Below the pieces are notes generated by a model. It searched no databases. It had not been told where the DNA came from and saw nothing but the letters and a program-made list of their open reading frames with translations. Made by a program: the position numbers and the translations under genes. Below are positions 47,111-60,112 of a stretch of 64,000 bases of DNA, piece after piece. How positions within the stretch are numbered: the stretch's first letter is position 1; each line of letters starts with the position of its first letter. The stretch comes from Salminus brasiliensis. Lineage: Eukaryota > Chordata > Actinopteri > Characiformes > Bryconidae. The DNA lies in NCBI RefSeq assembly GCF_030463535.1, contig NC_132900.1, positions 28,593,956 to 28,657,955 of the forward strand. Direction: 5' to 3'.

Positions 47111-47204
47111 AATCACTGACCACCGGTTTCATCTCTAATGATTGTGCAGGGAGAGAAGATATGCAGGCACGTAAAAAAGTTGTAAAAACATTCATAGAAC
47201 GAAC

Positions 47205-47205
47205 A

Positions 47206-47253
<48 letters not shown>

Positions 47254-47317
47254 TACGCTTTTATACAAGGCTTTCATTTTCATCTCAATGTTTTCTAACA
47301 CAAAGGACTGAAGAGAG

Positions 47318-47365
<48 letters not shown>
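47205..47365. repeat. (CA)n and (CT)n microsatellites
   Basis: A (CA)n run at about 47210-47250 and a (CT)n run at 47320-47362. Confidence 0.95.
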
Positions 47366-47892
47366 CTCCCTCTGCCTCTGTCTCTCCCCGCCTCTGTCTC
47401 AGAGTATGGAACTCGTGCATTTCCTGTTTGGTGTGGCGGCTGGGAAGGCCTGGGGAATGCCCGATCCATTCTCCTCCTTCCCTTCTTCTTGTTCTCTCAC
47501 ACTCTAACACACCCACACCCACACCCACACACACACACACACCACTGCGGCTGTGATCTCGCCCTGCAATCACCCTCAATCTCACACACCACCCCTCATT
47601 CTACATCTCTCACTCAAATCCTCCCAAATAGCTGCCCTACAGCAGCGGCCCCCTGAGACAGCGGCACTTCTCTGTACAGCCCCTTTCAGACGTGCCTGGT
47701 AACCCAGAAGAACTTGTCCAGACATCACCCACCAGAGGAGCTGCATGCGTGAGCGCGAACGTCCAAATCAGCTGTACCGGACAGCACCCGGCCTTCTTCC
47801 TGTCTGGCTCCTAGTACAACGTCTGGATAAAGTCCGAGTGAGCCCATTTGTGAATTCACAGTGGGTCACGCCGTACTTCCGGTCTGTATGAC

Positions 47893-48451
47893 CTGAACCA
47901 GTGGAAGAAGGCTACTAGGTTCTGATTGCACAGCATTGCTGTGAGAATTTAATGGCATCCAGCGACAACAGTGTTTGTGAGATCAAGATGCTGGATGATC
48001 ACCACCCCACAACATCCCCAACTCATCCCAAAAGTATTGGATGGAGCACCATCATCATTCCAGAGTGCTCCACAGCTCAATGCTGGGTGCCAAAAGTTTT
48101 GTTTAAGCAAGATTCAGATCCGATCACTCAAACTGCTGTCTGATCTGAGACACATTGGAGCCACGTTATAGCAGTGTAAACACATCCGTCTCGCCAAGAT
48201 GTGTCCCACAACCAAAACCCCTCCCAGTACAACCCAGTAATAATTGCAGTGCAAGGAGAGAATTTGCATGTTCCGTCCCACACAGTTATCAGATTTCAGT
48301 CTGACTGACCAAAGATGCATTAGACCACTGAGTGTGCCCAAGTGCATGTGGATACAGTCCAGATACTAGCCATATGAAGTGACCAGGTCTAATCGAGGTC
48401 TGAAAGCGTTCATTAGAAGCGGTGTCCACAAACATTTGGACATACAGTGTA
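47893..48451 (+). mobile_element. MITE copy interrupted by a nested insertion
   Basis: MITE interior from 47893 (gctactaggttctgattgca) runs to ctccacagctcaatgctggg near 48085. About 300 bp of unrelated DNA follows. The MITE right end then resumes at gcgttcattagaagcggtgt and ends catttggacatacagtgta. The left terminus is missing. Confidence 0.75.
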
Positions 48452-48649
48452 AGTGAAGTGTCTCAATCAGGCTCTGATCCTCAGAAGCCTCCTCTGATCT
48501 ACTGCTGGTGTGTCTCATACTCCCTTAGCAATGCTGAATACAGCTCAGAGCAGAGGAGCAGCTTTGCTCACACAGTGCATCCCAAGAGCTGTGTGGATCA
48601 GGGAGTGTCTGGAATGCGCAGTCACCGAGCACACACACACACAAACTTG

Positions 48650-48650
48650 T

Positions 48651-48708
<58 letters not shown>
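48650..48708. repeat. (CA)n microsatellite
   Basis: An uninterrupted run of about 28 CA units. Confidence 0.97.
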
Positions 48709-48709
<1 letters not shown>

Positions 48710-48825
48710 ATGGAGAACACTGAGAGATTGAGCAACACCTCCAGAACCTCCAGAGACATCACCCTTACATTCTGCACCTGTATCCAATAGAGGTGTATGT
48801 TTCTGACCTCACCAGGATCCTACGC

Positions 48826-49293
48826 TACATTGACAAAAGTATTGGGACACCTGCTCATTCATAGTCTTCCTAAATCAAGGGTATTAAAAAAAAAGAGTTG
48901 ATCCTGCTTTTGTTTGAGTAACTAGAATGCTTTTCAGCTTCTAGATTCTGCCACATTTCTGTTAGAATTTGATTGCATTCAGCGACAAAAGCACTGATGA
49001 GGTCAGGATGTTGGATGATCACCACCCCACCTCAACCTAAAAGTACTGGATGAAGCACCATCCAGCATGGGGCTTTATAGCCCTCTAGCCCACGCCCGGC
49101 CTTAGGCAGCACTGAGCCAATAGGTTCATATTTACCAGCTCCAGAGTGTCCTATTCTATTGGCTGTACTTATGTACAGGGACTAGATAAGCTGTGTATTA
49201 GCACCTGTGTCAGCAACGGATGCAACTTATAGCTGAAAAATAGCTGAATGCATTTATTAGAAGGGGTGTCCACAAATATTTGGACACAGTGTA
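48826..49293 (+). mobile_element. Full-length MITE copy
   Basis: The left end (tacattgacaaaagtattgg) and right end (gtgtccacaaatatttggac, then acagtgta) are both intact. The interior is complete. Confidence 0.93.
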
Positions 49294-49619
49294 TTTCATG
49301 TTAGAGTCGGCAGGGATTAAAAGCGACCTCTGAAGAAACTTGTATGGAGCTTCTACTTATTTACAAACCCAAGGCCACATACTGCAAGCAACACACTCAT
49401 ACACACTTTACGCTCTGTGGCGACAGGTGTTTTGAATATACTTACCCATTTTGAGATCAGGGCTAAACAAGTCAGTAGGTCACAGAGGTACAGGCAACAG
49501 GCACGGGGTGATAGGAGCACAACGGCAGCCTCTGCTCATACTGCAAGAGAAACAAACACAACAATCATCATCATCTGGAGCAACAGTGGTAATAACTGTC
49601 AAACCATCATATCCACAAC

Positions 49620-49815
49620 CATACAGAATATATCACTGCTGTCCTGCAAAAACTTTGTATCTCCATTTTTGGAGATTCTGTTTTTCACTTTTTGCCATAA
49701 TGTGAATCTGGGAGTTGTTACTTATATTGTGTCCAAATGTCATGATGAATGGTCCAATAGAAACACTCCAAAATTATTTGTACATTAACTTCCATTAAAA
49801 GTTAGGAAGGTTTTG
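49620..49815 (+). repeat. Dispersed unclassified repeat
   Basis: It shows atatatcactgctgtcctgc, ctttgtatctccatttttgg, gtgaatctgggagttgttac and acattaacttccattaaaag, all shared with 39540-39765 (inverted) and 18355-18480. Confidence 0.65.
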
Positions 49816-52009
49816 TCAATGGAAAATGGGTGGAGTTTTGTCCTTAAAACATATGAGGATGGGCGGAGCTACACATCCTATTGCAACCAGCCAGCAGAGG
49901 TGCTAGACCTGTGATGCGCCGTCCATGCTTTCTACGGTCATTGGTCCAACCCATGAATTTACACCCAAAGCGGGGTCACGAAAGACACTAATTTGCAAAG
50001 GTTGCGAGAGCAAGCGCGAGGGTGAGCGAGAGTGACCTCATCCCGGTGTGACTGTGTTTGGTGGGACGATGGTAATGGGAGAGCTCAGCCCGAAGCCCTC
50101 TTGTTAAGCTGGTAAACTGAAACTTCCTGCCACCGCACAACACATCAAAGCCAGGTGGCCTGCCAAGTTTCCTTTTCTGGAAGAGAGGCGGCCACTGCCA
50201 CGGGCACTCATGAGACGCGCCATCACTGACGGTATAATAGAGGCACATAGGGGATTTAAAGAGAGAGAGAAAGAGAGAGAGAGATAAAGGGATAGAGGAG
50301 AGGATGGATGGAGGAACGGCTCAGATGAGGGATGTGGGTGAGAGGGCTGTGGAGACAGAGAGTGAGGCAGATGGATGGGATTAGGGGATTACGAGTGGGC
50401 AAAAGCAAGCTAATTCAATCCCAACCCCACACCTACAGCAAAGGAAAAGTCCACACTCGCTTGGATGCTGATCATTTCCCGCTATCGTCACCAACAGTTA
50501 CCCCGTAAAAGGATGAGGTTTGAGATAAGGGTGCAAATCCTCGGCCTTAATGACTCAAAATTATTCTTTCACAGTCATTCCCATTTGGAGGATTTCAAAA
50601 ACTGTGACGGGAGGAACCATTCACACCAGACTAACACACTGTTTTCGGACTAAATTAAAACCCCAATACTCGCATCCAATATATCGTACTGGATACATAG
50701 TTAAATTATATCATTGTGTTAATCAAATCATTAATTGATATTTATTATATAATATCTTGATAAAAAAAAAGCCCCATATCCAATAATCCATACCCATGCA
50801 CTGTATGCACCACAAAAAAATACATACAGATTTCTTACCCTGTGTTCACACTAGCAGGCGGCAAGTAGCTTACACCTCCCCAACACACTCACACAAGCTT
50901 CCGACAGGAAAATGTAACCGCCAAAACAAATACTGTAAATATACATCACACACACTAATTAATTTCTATATTAAAGAGATTTTCTTTCTTAAAAATGTGT
51001 ATTTAATAACTACATTTAAAATGAATGAAGTAATTAAAATAATGGTGATTATGAGCCTCTCATGTTTAGCACCATACTATTGAGTATGGAAACCAGTAGG
51101 AATCAAAAATTGATGGTAGGAACCAGGAAATTCAGTAGGAACTAATGGGATTGATGGCAGCAGAAGCTGGGGACCTCAGACCCCCGTGTCCACGACTGGT
51201 TAGACGAATTTGTTGGAGCCACTCGTTTAGCATGACGACTCACCGCTGCATAATTCATTTGCATAAAAATAGAAAATCTCTGAGCTCTGTTATTATTTTG
51301 AAATTAAATAAGTATTACATTTTAAAGGGTTCAAAACATAAACTAAAGATATAAACTACAAATTAAAAGTCCTATATGAAAAGTGTTATTTGTTTATTTA
51401 TTTATTTAATAATTGAGAACTAAAAGGTTTTTATAGAATTTGAATTTTTAGAATTTTCTTTATATTTCTGGCAATAATTTGATGCTTCAGAAATGAAAGG
51501 GTTAACTTTCAATGTTCGTGAATGTGAAAAGTCAGTCATGCTGGATCATTTCTGTTTGGAAATTCATCCTGGAATTTGGACACAGTGTGAATCTGGCAGT
51601 TGCTCTTTACACGCAGAACCGTACACCTCCAGTTTTACACCTGGCTGGATTCAGTCTCGTGAATCATGCTGAAAAGGAGCAGAAAGTGCTGGAGTGGGAG
51701 CCGTGGGCTCTCGCTGCTCCTGCATCCCGCCTTGAGTGGCACGGGCAAGTGCAGGCTGCTGGCAGGTGTTGGCTCAGACGGCTATCACGTTCTGCTGGCT
51801 CCACACTCCACACTGCTACTGGATCAGTTTCAGTGGGTGGAGTGAGGAGATTGAGGGGCTTCGCTGGGCTGGAGGATGTTTGGGTGGGGGAGGTTCACTG
51901 GAGATGGGGGCTGCTGCTGCATGAAAAACCTAGGAAGAGCGTTCAGGCTGAACTGGTTCTACAGCCCTGTCCTCTAGATCTGATTCCCTCTCCCTCTCCT
52001 CTTCTTTAT
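49816..52009. other. Non-coding DNA upstream of rreb1
   Basis: No exon is recognised. Positions 50260-50400 are purine-rich. Positions 51640-51990 are GC-richer and open for 173 codons on the plus strand, but show no domain or homology that I recognise. Confidence 0.45.
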
Positions 52010-52612
52010 AAAGACGTTCTCTACTCTAGCTGATGTTAGCTAGACGTTATCTAACCTAGCTGATGTTGGCTAGACGTTATCTACTCTAGCTGATGTTAGC
52101 TAGACGTTATCTAATCTATCTGAAGTTAGTTAGAAGTTACCTAATCTAGCTGATGTTGTGGGTAGATGTTATCTATTCCAACTAGAGTACGCAACATCTA
52201 GCCAAGATCAGCTATTGTTGGCAATTTGTTAGCGTTGCTACACTGCTATACTGTTGTTGGCTATGTTAACTATGTTAACTACTCTGGCTGATGTTGGCTA
52301 GACGTTTGCAATTCCGTTGTTGGCTAGACATTATCTACTCCAGCTGATGTTGGCTAGATGTTAACCACTCTAGCCATTTATTTCTAGACGTTATTCACTC
52401 TGGCTGATGTTACCTAGACGTTATCTACTCTAGCTGATTTTATCAATTCTAGCTGATATTGGCTCGATATTGTCTACTACAGCTGATGTTAGCTAGACAT
52501 TTTGTACTTCAGCTGTTACTGGCTAGACAGTCTCTACTCCAGCTGGAGTACGTAACGTCCAGCCAACGTCAATTTGTTAGCAATACTAACTGTTGTTGGC
52601 TAGATGTTTTGG
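52010..52612. repeat. Minisatellite with ~30-bp unit
   Basis: The unit is near ctgatgttagctagacgtta plus tctactctag. Strict 30-bp spacing is seen at 52030, 52060, 52090, 52120 and 52150. It then becomes irregular. Two larger related insertions (agagtacgcaacatctagcc near 52183; ggagtacgtaacgtccagcc near 52543) carry the unit in partly inverted form. Confidence 0.9.
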
Positions 52613-53073
52613 ACCTTAACACCAACCATCACCTATTAGTTTTAATTGATCTTAGCTTTGACCCCCCCCCCCCCCCCGCCCGCCCCTTCCCCATGGTTAA
52701 ACAAACCCCCATTCTTTTGTTCTTACGGTTTCTCAAACACCAACCTCCATCAGGATGCTCACCCCTACGCCTGCCTGACTGATTATATTTGTGGTCGGGG
52801 AGAAATTGGGTAAGTGACTGTGTAAATGTGACTTTTCAAACTACCACTTTCACACCTTCTCATTTTCCCCTCCTCCATCCATCCTCTCCTCCTCCATCTT
52901 CCCTCTAGCTTCTCTTCCCCTCATCTTGGACTTGCTTCCTGCTTGGCCTCCCTCCTGCCCAGGCAGCTCTGAACCCCTCATTGAGCAAAATGTGTGACCC
53001 AGTGTTCCGCACCCCTCTACTACACAAACAAGCCACGGGCAGACAGAGCCGCTGCATAAATCAGAGCGGGCCA

Positions 53074-53108
<35 letters not shown>

Positions 53109-53415
53109 ACTTACTACATGTCACGCTTCACATACGCACACCGAATTCATTTGGTCCTGTGTTCAGCTAGCTCACGCTCACGCTCTTGGGGTGGAAGTGT
53201 GGTGAAGTTTTTCTTACGAAGGAAATTTAGCGGAAAGAAAGCGTAGAAAAAGAGAAGGAAACCAGTCAGAGCTGGAGAAAAGAAGTGAGTGCGTTTGCAC
53301 ATTGGGTGGACCATCCCTAAGGGGGTTAAGAGAGAACAGCAGGGGAGGGGTGGGTGGGGGTGGTAGAGTAAAGAGAGGCCGGTGAAACTGCACTCAGCTG
53401 TCACTTCTAACAGGT
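52613..53415. other. Non-coding DNA with simple repeats
   Basis: A C-rich run lies at 52662-52684 and a (CA)n run at 53079-53107. Nothing else is recognised. Confidence 0.6.
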
Positions 53416-53650
53416 GGCCCTGACGCGACCTTTGCCTTCTTTTGCATAAGGCTGCCATGTTGATACAGGCAGCACTGCCGGGAGCTCCAGGGTAAAGCAG
53501 GAGGTCAGCGACAGGGAGAACGTCTGGAGCTGACGGCTGTCCTCATCATCCTCCATCTATTAGAAGCATGTTCTTCAAATTGGCTTAAACTAACTAGGTT
53601 CTTCTCTTTTCATTCTTCAGCCAGTGGGGTTTGGCGGCACCCACTCCACC
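53416..53650 (+). repeat. Diverged direct duplication, copy 1
   Basis: It contains ggctgccatgttgatacagg, cagcactgccgggagctcca and aaattggcttaaactaacta. The same order recurs at 54111-54290. Confidence 0.8.
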
Positions 53651-54110
53651 CAACCCCAACCCACCCCACCCCACCAGACCGTCCAACAGTTGTAACGCCA
53701 TAGCCAGTAAGCTAGTAAGCATTGCTTGCCAGTGTGGAAAATAGAGGTGGAAGAATAAGTGACTAGATGATTGGATATATTGGAATTTCCTAAAATCTGA
53801 TCTCCACAATCTACTGAACCGTAACCCCTGTATTGTGATGCATATAGTATCACAGGTCCTTGCCAATACACAGCCGTAGAAGGCATCTGTTAGCTGACAT
53901 CAGAACACAACTGGCAGTGTCCAATGGCAGCAGTTTGAGAAGAACCGGGAGGTGCTCGAATTGAGTTGGAGGAAGCACTGCTAGCTCTCACCCTACCAGC
54001 ACTGGTAGCATTGTGATAGCGACAAGGTGGGAATTGGAAATTGGAAATGAGCCACTGGGGTGAAAACTGGTGAAAGTTTTACAACAAATAAATAAATAAA
54101 TCTAAATAAC

Positions 54111-54290
54111 CTGACTGCCGCGACCTTAGGCTTCTTTTACATATGGCTGCCATGTTGATACAGGCAGCGCTGCCAGGAGCTCCAGGTTAGGTGTTTGAAG
54201 GACAAGTGTGTGTCCCTTCCAACTGGCTTAAACAGGCTAATGTCTTCTCTCTTGATTCACCAACCAGTAGGGGGTTAGGTAAGGTATCAG
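54111..54290 (+). repeat. Diverged direct duplication, copy 2
   Basis: It contains ggctgccatgttgatacagg, cagcgctgccaggagctcca and caactggcttaaacaggcta. It lies about 695 bp after copy 1, with indels between copies. Confidence 0.8.
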
Positions 54291-55585
54291 TCAGCATCGC
54301 TCTACTCTTCTAGCTAGCACTGTGTAACACGTTTTATTAAGGTTTATTCCTTTCTGATCAATGAACTGACCACATGCAAGGAGGTGTGGGACGCACTGCA
54401 ATGTGGCAATTCAAATGCATCGCTAATGTCCGAATTTATTCAAATCTATTATGGGTCTATTAACAGCCTATTAAACCATCCCGATATTGCAATGCAAAGA
54501 CGTGACAAGTGATAGTAAAATATCATAAGCAGTGAAAAAGGTGACAAGCTCTGAAACTAAACCCTGGTAGCGTGGCCCAGCAGCACGGTGTCTCGAAGAA
54601 ACATCGGCATGTAAAGTCTGGTGCATTCTGAGACTTAAAGATAAGGATAATTACTGTGGAGTGATTTGGTTCATTGAGTTCAACAACTACGCAATATGTC
54701 ATGTCCAAAAACCCTTGAGACAATGCATGTATAATGAGTAAGAGTAGTCGGGAAACAAAACGTTACCCATCATTTGCGTTCTACTGGCTGCATAATGGCA
54801 CACCGTGCTTGGACCCCTTATGATTGCCGCTCAGCTCTTAGAAGTCCCTGGGAACACATTCTGATACATTAAATGTTTATGAATAGTCAAACCTAATACT
54901 GACTTCACACTTAAAAACTGAACATTACTATCTGGGATTACTTTAACTAAATAATAATTAAACTACGATACAATAATGAAGTTGTCATCTATAAATTTCT
55001 TTAAAATTAAGCACTTACTTGATTGAATATTATAATAAATTAAAATGACTTAATTAATTCCAACATCAGAATCACTGCATCATTACACACGGGTGCATGC
55101 TTGCATCCCTCCACCTGAGACGCACACATACACCCGCACACAGAGGCGAGAAGGACTCCCTCACACACACAGCTGCTGTCCAGAGCAGAGCCTCACACTA
55201 CTGCAGCGTAGCAGGGGGACCGATGGCCACTGAACTCCCACCCACTTCCAGCACTGTGCATTCCAGGCTATTTAAAACTCCAGTCCCAGCGCAGACTGCA
55301 GCCCAGCATACACTTCTGCTCATTATTTTATAATCATTGCCTCAGCTACCACACCACCCCCCCCACACACACACACACACCCGCCCTAGCCTTTCTGATC
55401 AAGCCCATCTTTTGATTACTAGATCGCGTCAGACACGTTTGTGCGGCTGTGGGATCGTATCAGACAGCCCCTGTCTGTAGCCAGACAATACAGCGGGGTA
55501 GCAGGGAGCTGAAGTAGGTCAGAAAGTGTGTTTGGCAGCAGTAGGAGCAATGTTTTTGCTCCATCTCTACTGTAAAGCTCCCCCA

Positions 55586-55624
<39 letters not shown>

Positions 55625-56105
55625 CCCTGATTCTTTTAAAATGTTATCTTTTAATAGATCCTATCAAGCCCTTAAATAAACAATCTCGGGAGCGCCTGAG
55701 AGGAGCCGTCTAATGTGAGTGCAGCCGTCTACAGGGTGGGCCCTATCATTAGGAGACCACCAGTTCCAGAGAGCATAGCTGGAACCCCCATCCACTCCCC
55801 ATCAATCTGTATGATGGTAGCTGATGTAACAGAACTGGAAATTCTATACTAGTGCTCTCCTCCAAGCGTGTTCAGCTGTCCAATGACGCTGCATTAGCAT
55901 GCAGTCAGAACAGAAGCAGTGGCTCATTTCATGTGATTTGGAAGAGGGGGGTCCTAGCTAACGGGTGGGAACTAAAGATGATGTAGTACTACTGTAGCAT
56001 TTCAGTCGCAATTCAAGCTCGTATCTATATATGGGCTGATCAGAGATCAGAACCTCAGTAAACCATTAAGATCTATGAAATCACAACTGCAACTTGAAGT
56101 AAAAA
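54291..56105. other. Non-coding DNA upstream of rreb1
   Basis: No exon is recognised. A (CA)n run lies at 55592-55621 and a shorter one near 55366-55380. Confidence 0.5.
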
Positions 56106-56730
56106 AGATGAAAATGTAAATGTGATTTGTCACAATAGTGCAAAAATAAATAAATAAATAAATAATAATAATCAGATTTGGCACATTCACACAGCCCTAA
56201 AAAGAATGATGTGTGTCACATTAAGGTAAAAAATCAGATTTGTCAAACATTAGGCCAAAAAAATAAAAATCAGACTTGACCTGTTCACACAGCCCTGAAA
56301 AAACTGATCTGACATGTTTAGACAGCCGTAAAAAATCTGATCTGTGTCACATTAAGACATGAATATTAGATCTGATCCACAATGAGGTAAACAAAAAATC
56401 CGATTTGCCACATCTGCACAGCCCTAAAAAATCTGATGTGTCACATTAGGGTAAAACATTGGATTTAACACGTTCACATAGTCCCTAAAAAATCTGATCT
56501 GTGTTACATCAAGGAAAAAAAAATAAAAATCAGAGTTATAATAAGGCAAACAAAAAATCTGATTTGCCACATTCACACAGCCCTAAAAAAGAAATCTGAT
56601 CCGTGTCACATTAAGGAAAACGAAAATCAGATCAGAGTTGTCATAAGGTCAAAAAAAATCTGATTTTACACGTTCACACAGCCATTAAAAAAATCTGATC
56701 TATTTTACATCAGGGTACAAAAATCAGATT
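56106..56730. repeat. Irregular tandem array, ~98-bp unit
   Basis: The string cacattcacacagccctaaa followed by aaatctgatctgtgtcacat and aatcagattt recurs. acagcc-type anchors lie at 56191, 56289, 56322, 56418, 56478, 56577 and 56678. Spacings near 96-101 alternate with partial units of 33 and 60. Confidence 0.85.
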
Positions 56731-57980
56731 CCACTCACTTCCACCTGGTAAAGTAAACGTACCACTGGTAGATCAGACTTAGTCAGATCAAATGAATGAA
56801 TCAGTTTAGGGAATTTAAGACGAACAGAGACTCTGGAAGGATTCATACACTCTTATCCTGCACACTTGGGGGCAAAGGCACCATTCAAAGTGCAGCAGTA
56901 ACTCGTTCAACCGTCCTGTGAATCAAACGAGTCACTGATTGAGTTTAATGATAAACTCAGACCAGCCGTCCCTCCGAGTACAGTGCATCATCTACTGGGC
57001 CCGCATGAGAGACGGGGCCGAGACGGGGCAGAGACCTCGAAAACTCATCTGGAGCAGGACTTTCTTGTCTCATCAGGACTCCACAGAGGAGCCGGCTCTA
57101 GATCAAAGTACAGGGCCACATCGCTGACCGACAGTCTCCATAGAAACACCCGGTTACACACTTACTGAATGAATCCCACAGAGTCCCACCCACTGCTGGC
57201 CTCTACTGCCGACGCCCACACATACACCCTGTTCCTCGGCTGTGACCAATGCAGCTGGAGCAGTCAGGTGACTCTGCAGAGCTTAAATGAGTGTGTGTAT
57301 GTGTGTGTGTGGCTCCTAGAATCAGCAAGAAATCTTCAGAAGTGTTAGCGCCTCTGAAACTAATGTACCCCCCCTCACAGACACATACACACACACATGG
57401 GAGCCCCTCTGGAATAAGAGACATTGTGCAACCACCCTGTTACTGTAAGTGTGTGGCGTTGATTAGAATCAGCCAGCCGGCTCCTGATTCCTCACCGCAC
57501 TCCAGGGCAGTTGGTCAGGAGCAGAAGGGGGCAGTGCAATACAGGCTCGCGGGACGACGCCCTCGCAGCACTGTTAGAGGCAGCTTTAATTCCCATCGTA
57601 AACACATGAGCACGGCCTCACCGCGTTATCACCCGGAGTAAAAGGTAACCACACTCTTACAGACGCTGCTATCTCATATGGGAAGTCCAAGCACTGATAG
57701 GTGGCGGTAGGTGCACACAGCCGCAGCCATTCTATGCGGGCAGAGTCCATAGGAATCTGTGGAGTAATCCACCTCAAACAGTGCTTCGCTCCTAATCTCC
57801 TGCACTTTGCCCTGGTGAGCACACTGATGAGATTTAGGGACAAGCAAGCAAGCTCCAGCAGAGCAATTTACTCGGCCTGGTTAATGTGAAGTGCGCACAG
57901 ATAGTTAATCCATGCAGGGTTGCACAATAAGGATGGAAATGACGGCTCTCGGGGACCATTTCATATACATATATACACAT
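56731..57980. other. Non-coding DNA upstream of rreb1
   Basis: No exon is recognised. Short (GT)n and (CA)n runs lie near 57290-57312 and 57380-57398. Confidence 0.5.
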
Positions 57981-57986
57981 ACATAC

Positions 57987-57987
<1 letters not shown>

Positions 57988-58061
<74 letters not shown>
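57988..58061. repeat. (AT)n microsatellite
   Basis: About 74 bp of nearly pure AT repeat. A second run lies at about 58480-58516 inside the nested element. Confidence 0.95.
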
Positions 58062-58066
<5 letters not shown>

Positions 58067-58202
58067 TACAGTCATCTTTACCTGCTGGCATCTGGAGTTT
58101 CTACAGTAAAAACTCTCTCCTTGCTGAGACATGGTTTCAAATTATGTGCTTAGGTGGCAAAAATGCCTACACAGCACTATATGTACATATACACACAAAC
58201 AC

Positions 58203-58472
58203 ACAATAAATTGACAAAAGTATTGGGACACCTGTTCATTCATTGTTTCTTTTGAAAGTTTTTACTGTCCAGGGAAGAAGGCTTTCTACTAGATTCTACT
58301 AGAATTTGATTGAATTCCGCAACGAAAACATTACTGAGGTCAGAATTCTTGATGATCACCACCCCACCTCATCCTAGGGCTGGGCACTTCATCGAAAATG
58401 AACCGCAACCGACTTGCAGAACCTCTAATCGATGCAATCTTCCATTTCAATTAAATATTTTAATTGTATAAA

Positions 58473-58521
<49 letters not shown>

Positions 58522-58737
58522 CAAGGTAAAATGTTCAACAAATCTGGAGACTGATTTGAGGTCATATCGCCTGCCTTAGCTCATCCCCAACTCATTGCAA
58601 AAGTACTGGTTTGAGCACCATCTTCATTCCAGAAAACACAGCTCCTCAATGCTGGGGGGGTTTTATACCCCACTAGCACATGTCTGGCGTTAGGCAGCAT
58701 GGTGCCTAGAGTTTTATGTTTACCTGCTCCTTTTCAT
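58203..58737 (+). mobile_element. MITE copy carrying a nested element
   Basis: The MITE left end (ttgacaaaagtattgggaca) is followed by family interior to 58374. Foreign DNA runs from about 58375 to 58568, beginning agggctgggcacttcatcga and ending catatcgcctgcctta. MITE interior then resumes (atccccaactcattgcaaaa). The right terminus is lost. Confidence 0.8.
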
Positions 58738-58906
58738 TCAATAAAAAAAAACGTAATTGGGTGTAATTAGGCTTGGTTACGTACCACAATATTTATCATC
58801 ATTCAAACTGTCAAGTAAATCGCTGCTAATTCAGAGTAAACTTTAAAACTGATTAGTTGCTGCGTACAGAAGACTTTCCAAAATAACCAGCTTTGACAGT
58901 TTTACC

Positions 58907-58937
<31 letters not shown>

Positions 58938-59204
58938 CAGTTTTCTAAGTTTAGCACTTTACAGGCAACCGGAAACCACAGGTATGAAACCACTCAGCTT
59001 CCTAATCAGACCTGAACTGCTGAGAAAATGCAGAACGTCTATTCTCAGTCATAAAAACGTTACAGGACTCCACCAATCAGCTCGCAACACTGAATATACG
59101 GTCCTTAGCAAAAGCCAGTCAGTTTTCCGGCGCCATTTCTGAGCAGATCAGATAAAAGACACTCCCCTTTCTTAGCAAAGAGCCAATTCAAAGTAGAGCT
59201 GGGC

Positions 59205-59478
59205 AATATGATGATATTTGATCATATTGTGAATAATTCTGTTATTGCGATACACAATAGTCTTTTCTAAACATATCGAGGATATGGCCAGTGCTTAATA
59301 AACACTGAACAACTGCAGGCTTCATTACAAACAGTGTGATTAGACTGGTTTAACTGGATGAAGAGCAGCAGATGTTAAATAGCAATCACTGTACTGAGCA
59401 CTGAGTTGTTTTTATTGTGTATCTGACAAATGTCTATAAATATGATGATGGAGCATTTTTTGCCATATCGCCCAGCCA
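59205..59478. mobile_element. Small element with GGGCAATATG/CATATCGCCC termini
   Basis: It begins agctgggcaatatgatgata and ends tgccatatcgcccagccata, giving short inverted termini. About 270 bp with no ORF, a MITE-like element of an unidentified family. Confidence 0.65.
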
Positions 59479-60044
59479 TAATTCACCTAGTACACCCTCC
59501 TAACATAGCCGGAATCAGATAAACAGCACTTACACCTTTCATTTTAGAGAGAGTGAAGAATCTAGGTGTACTCTCGTAAAAAAAAAAAAAAAAAAGAATA
59601 ATAATAATAATAATAAATATATATATAAAATATCTATTCCTCAATTTGAGATATTGTAGTAATATTAATAAATTTATGTTGAACTTACAGCAATATAAAT
59701 ATGAGACATATCAGATATGTAGAATACTTTTACGAGGATTTCACTTGCTAAGAGACTGTTTTTTTCCAGTGAAGGAGCTGATCCATAAGTAACTAATCAA
59801 ACTAGGACTAAAAATGAATTGAAACAGACATTCAAAACCTCTGAACATTTGTTTTAAAAATCTGTTAATACTCTTCTCAATGTGTGTGTTCATGTACTGT
59901 ACCCTTAAAAACATACCACCACGTGTGTTGCCATGTGACTCTACCCCGTCCAGTCTTCGACATGGAAGCAACATGGAGAACACAAACAGCGAGACAACTA
60001 AGCAATTTAAGAAAAATGCTGTGTCCATCAAACAATGGTTCATT

Positions 60045-60112
60045 TTCCGTAATCGAGGTAAAATGCTCGAAATGATCGTGATATTGACTTTGGGGAATAT
60101 CGCCCAGCACTA
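60045..60112. repeat. End fragment of the same small-element family
   Basis: It ends ggggaatatcgcccagcact. No matching left terminus can be assigned. Confidence 0.5.

Noticed and set aside
51512..52033. 173-codon plus-strand ORF
   Set aside because: No recognisable domain or exon boundaries, and codon content looks like GC-richer non-coding DNA.
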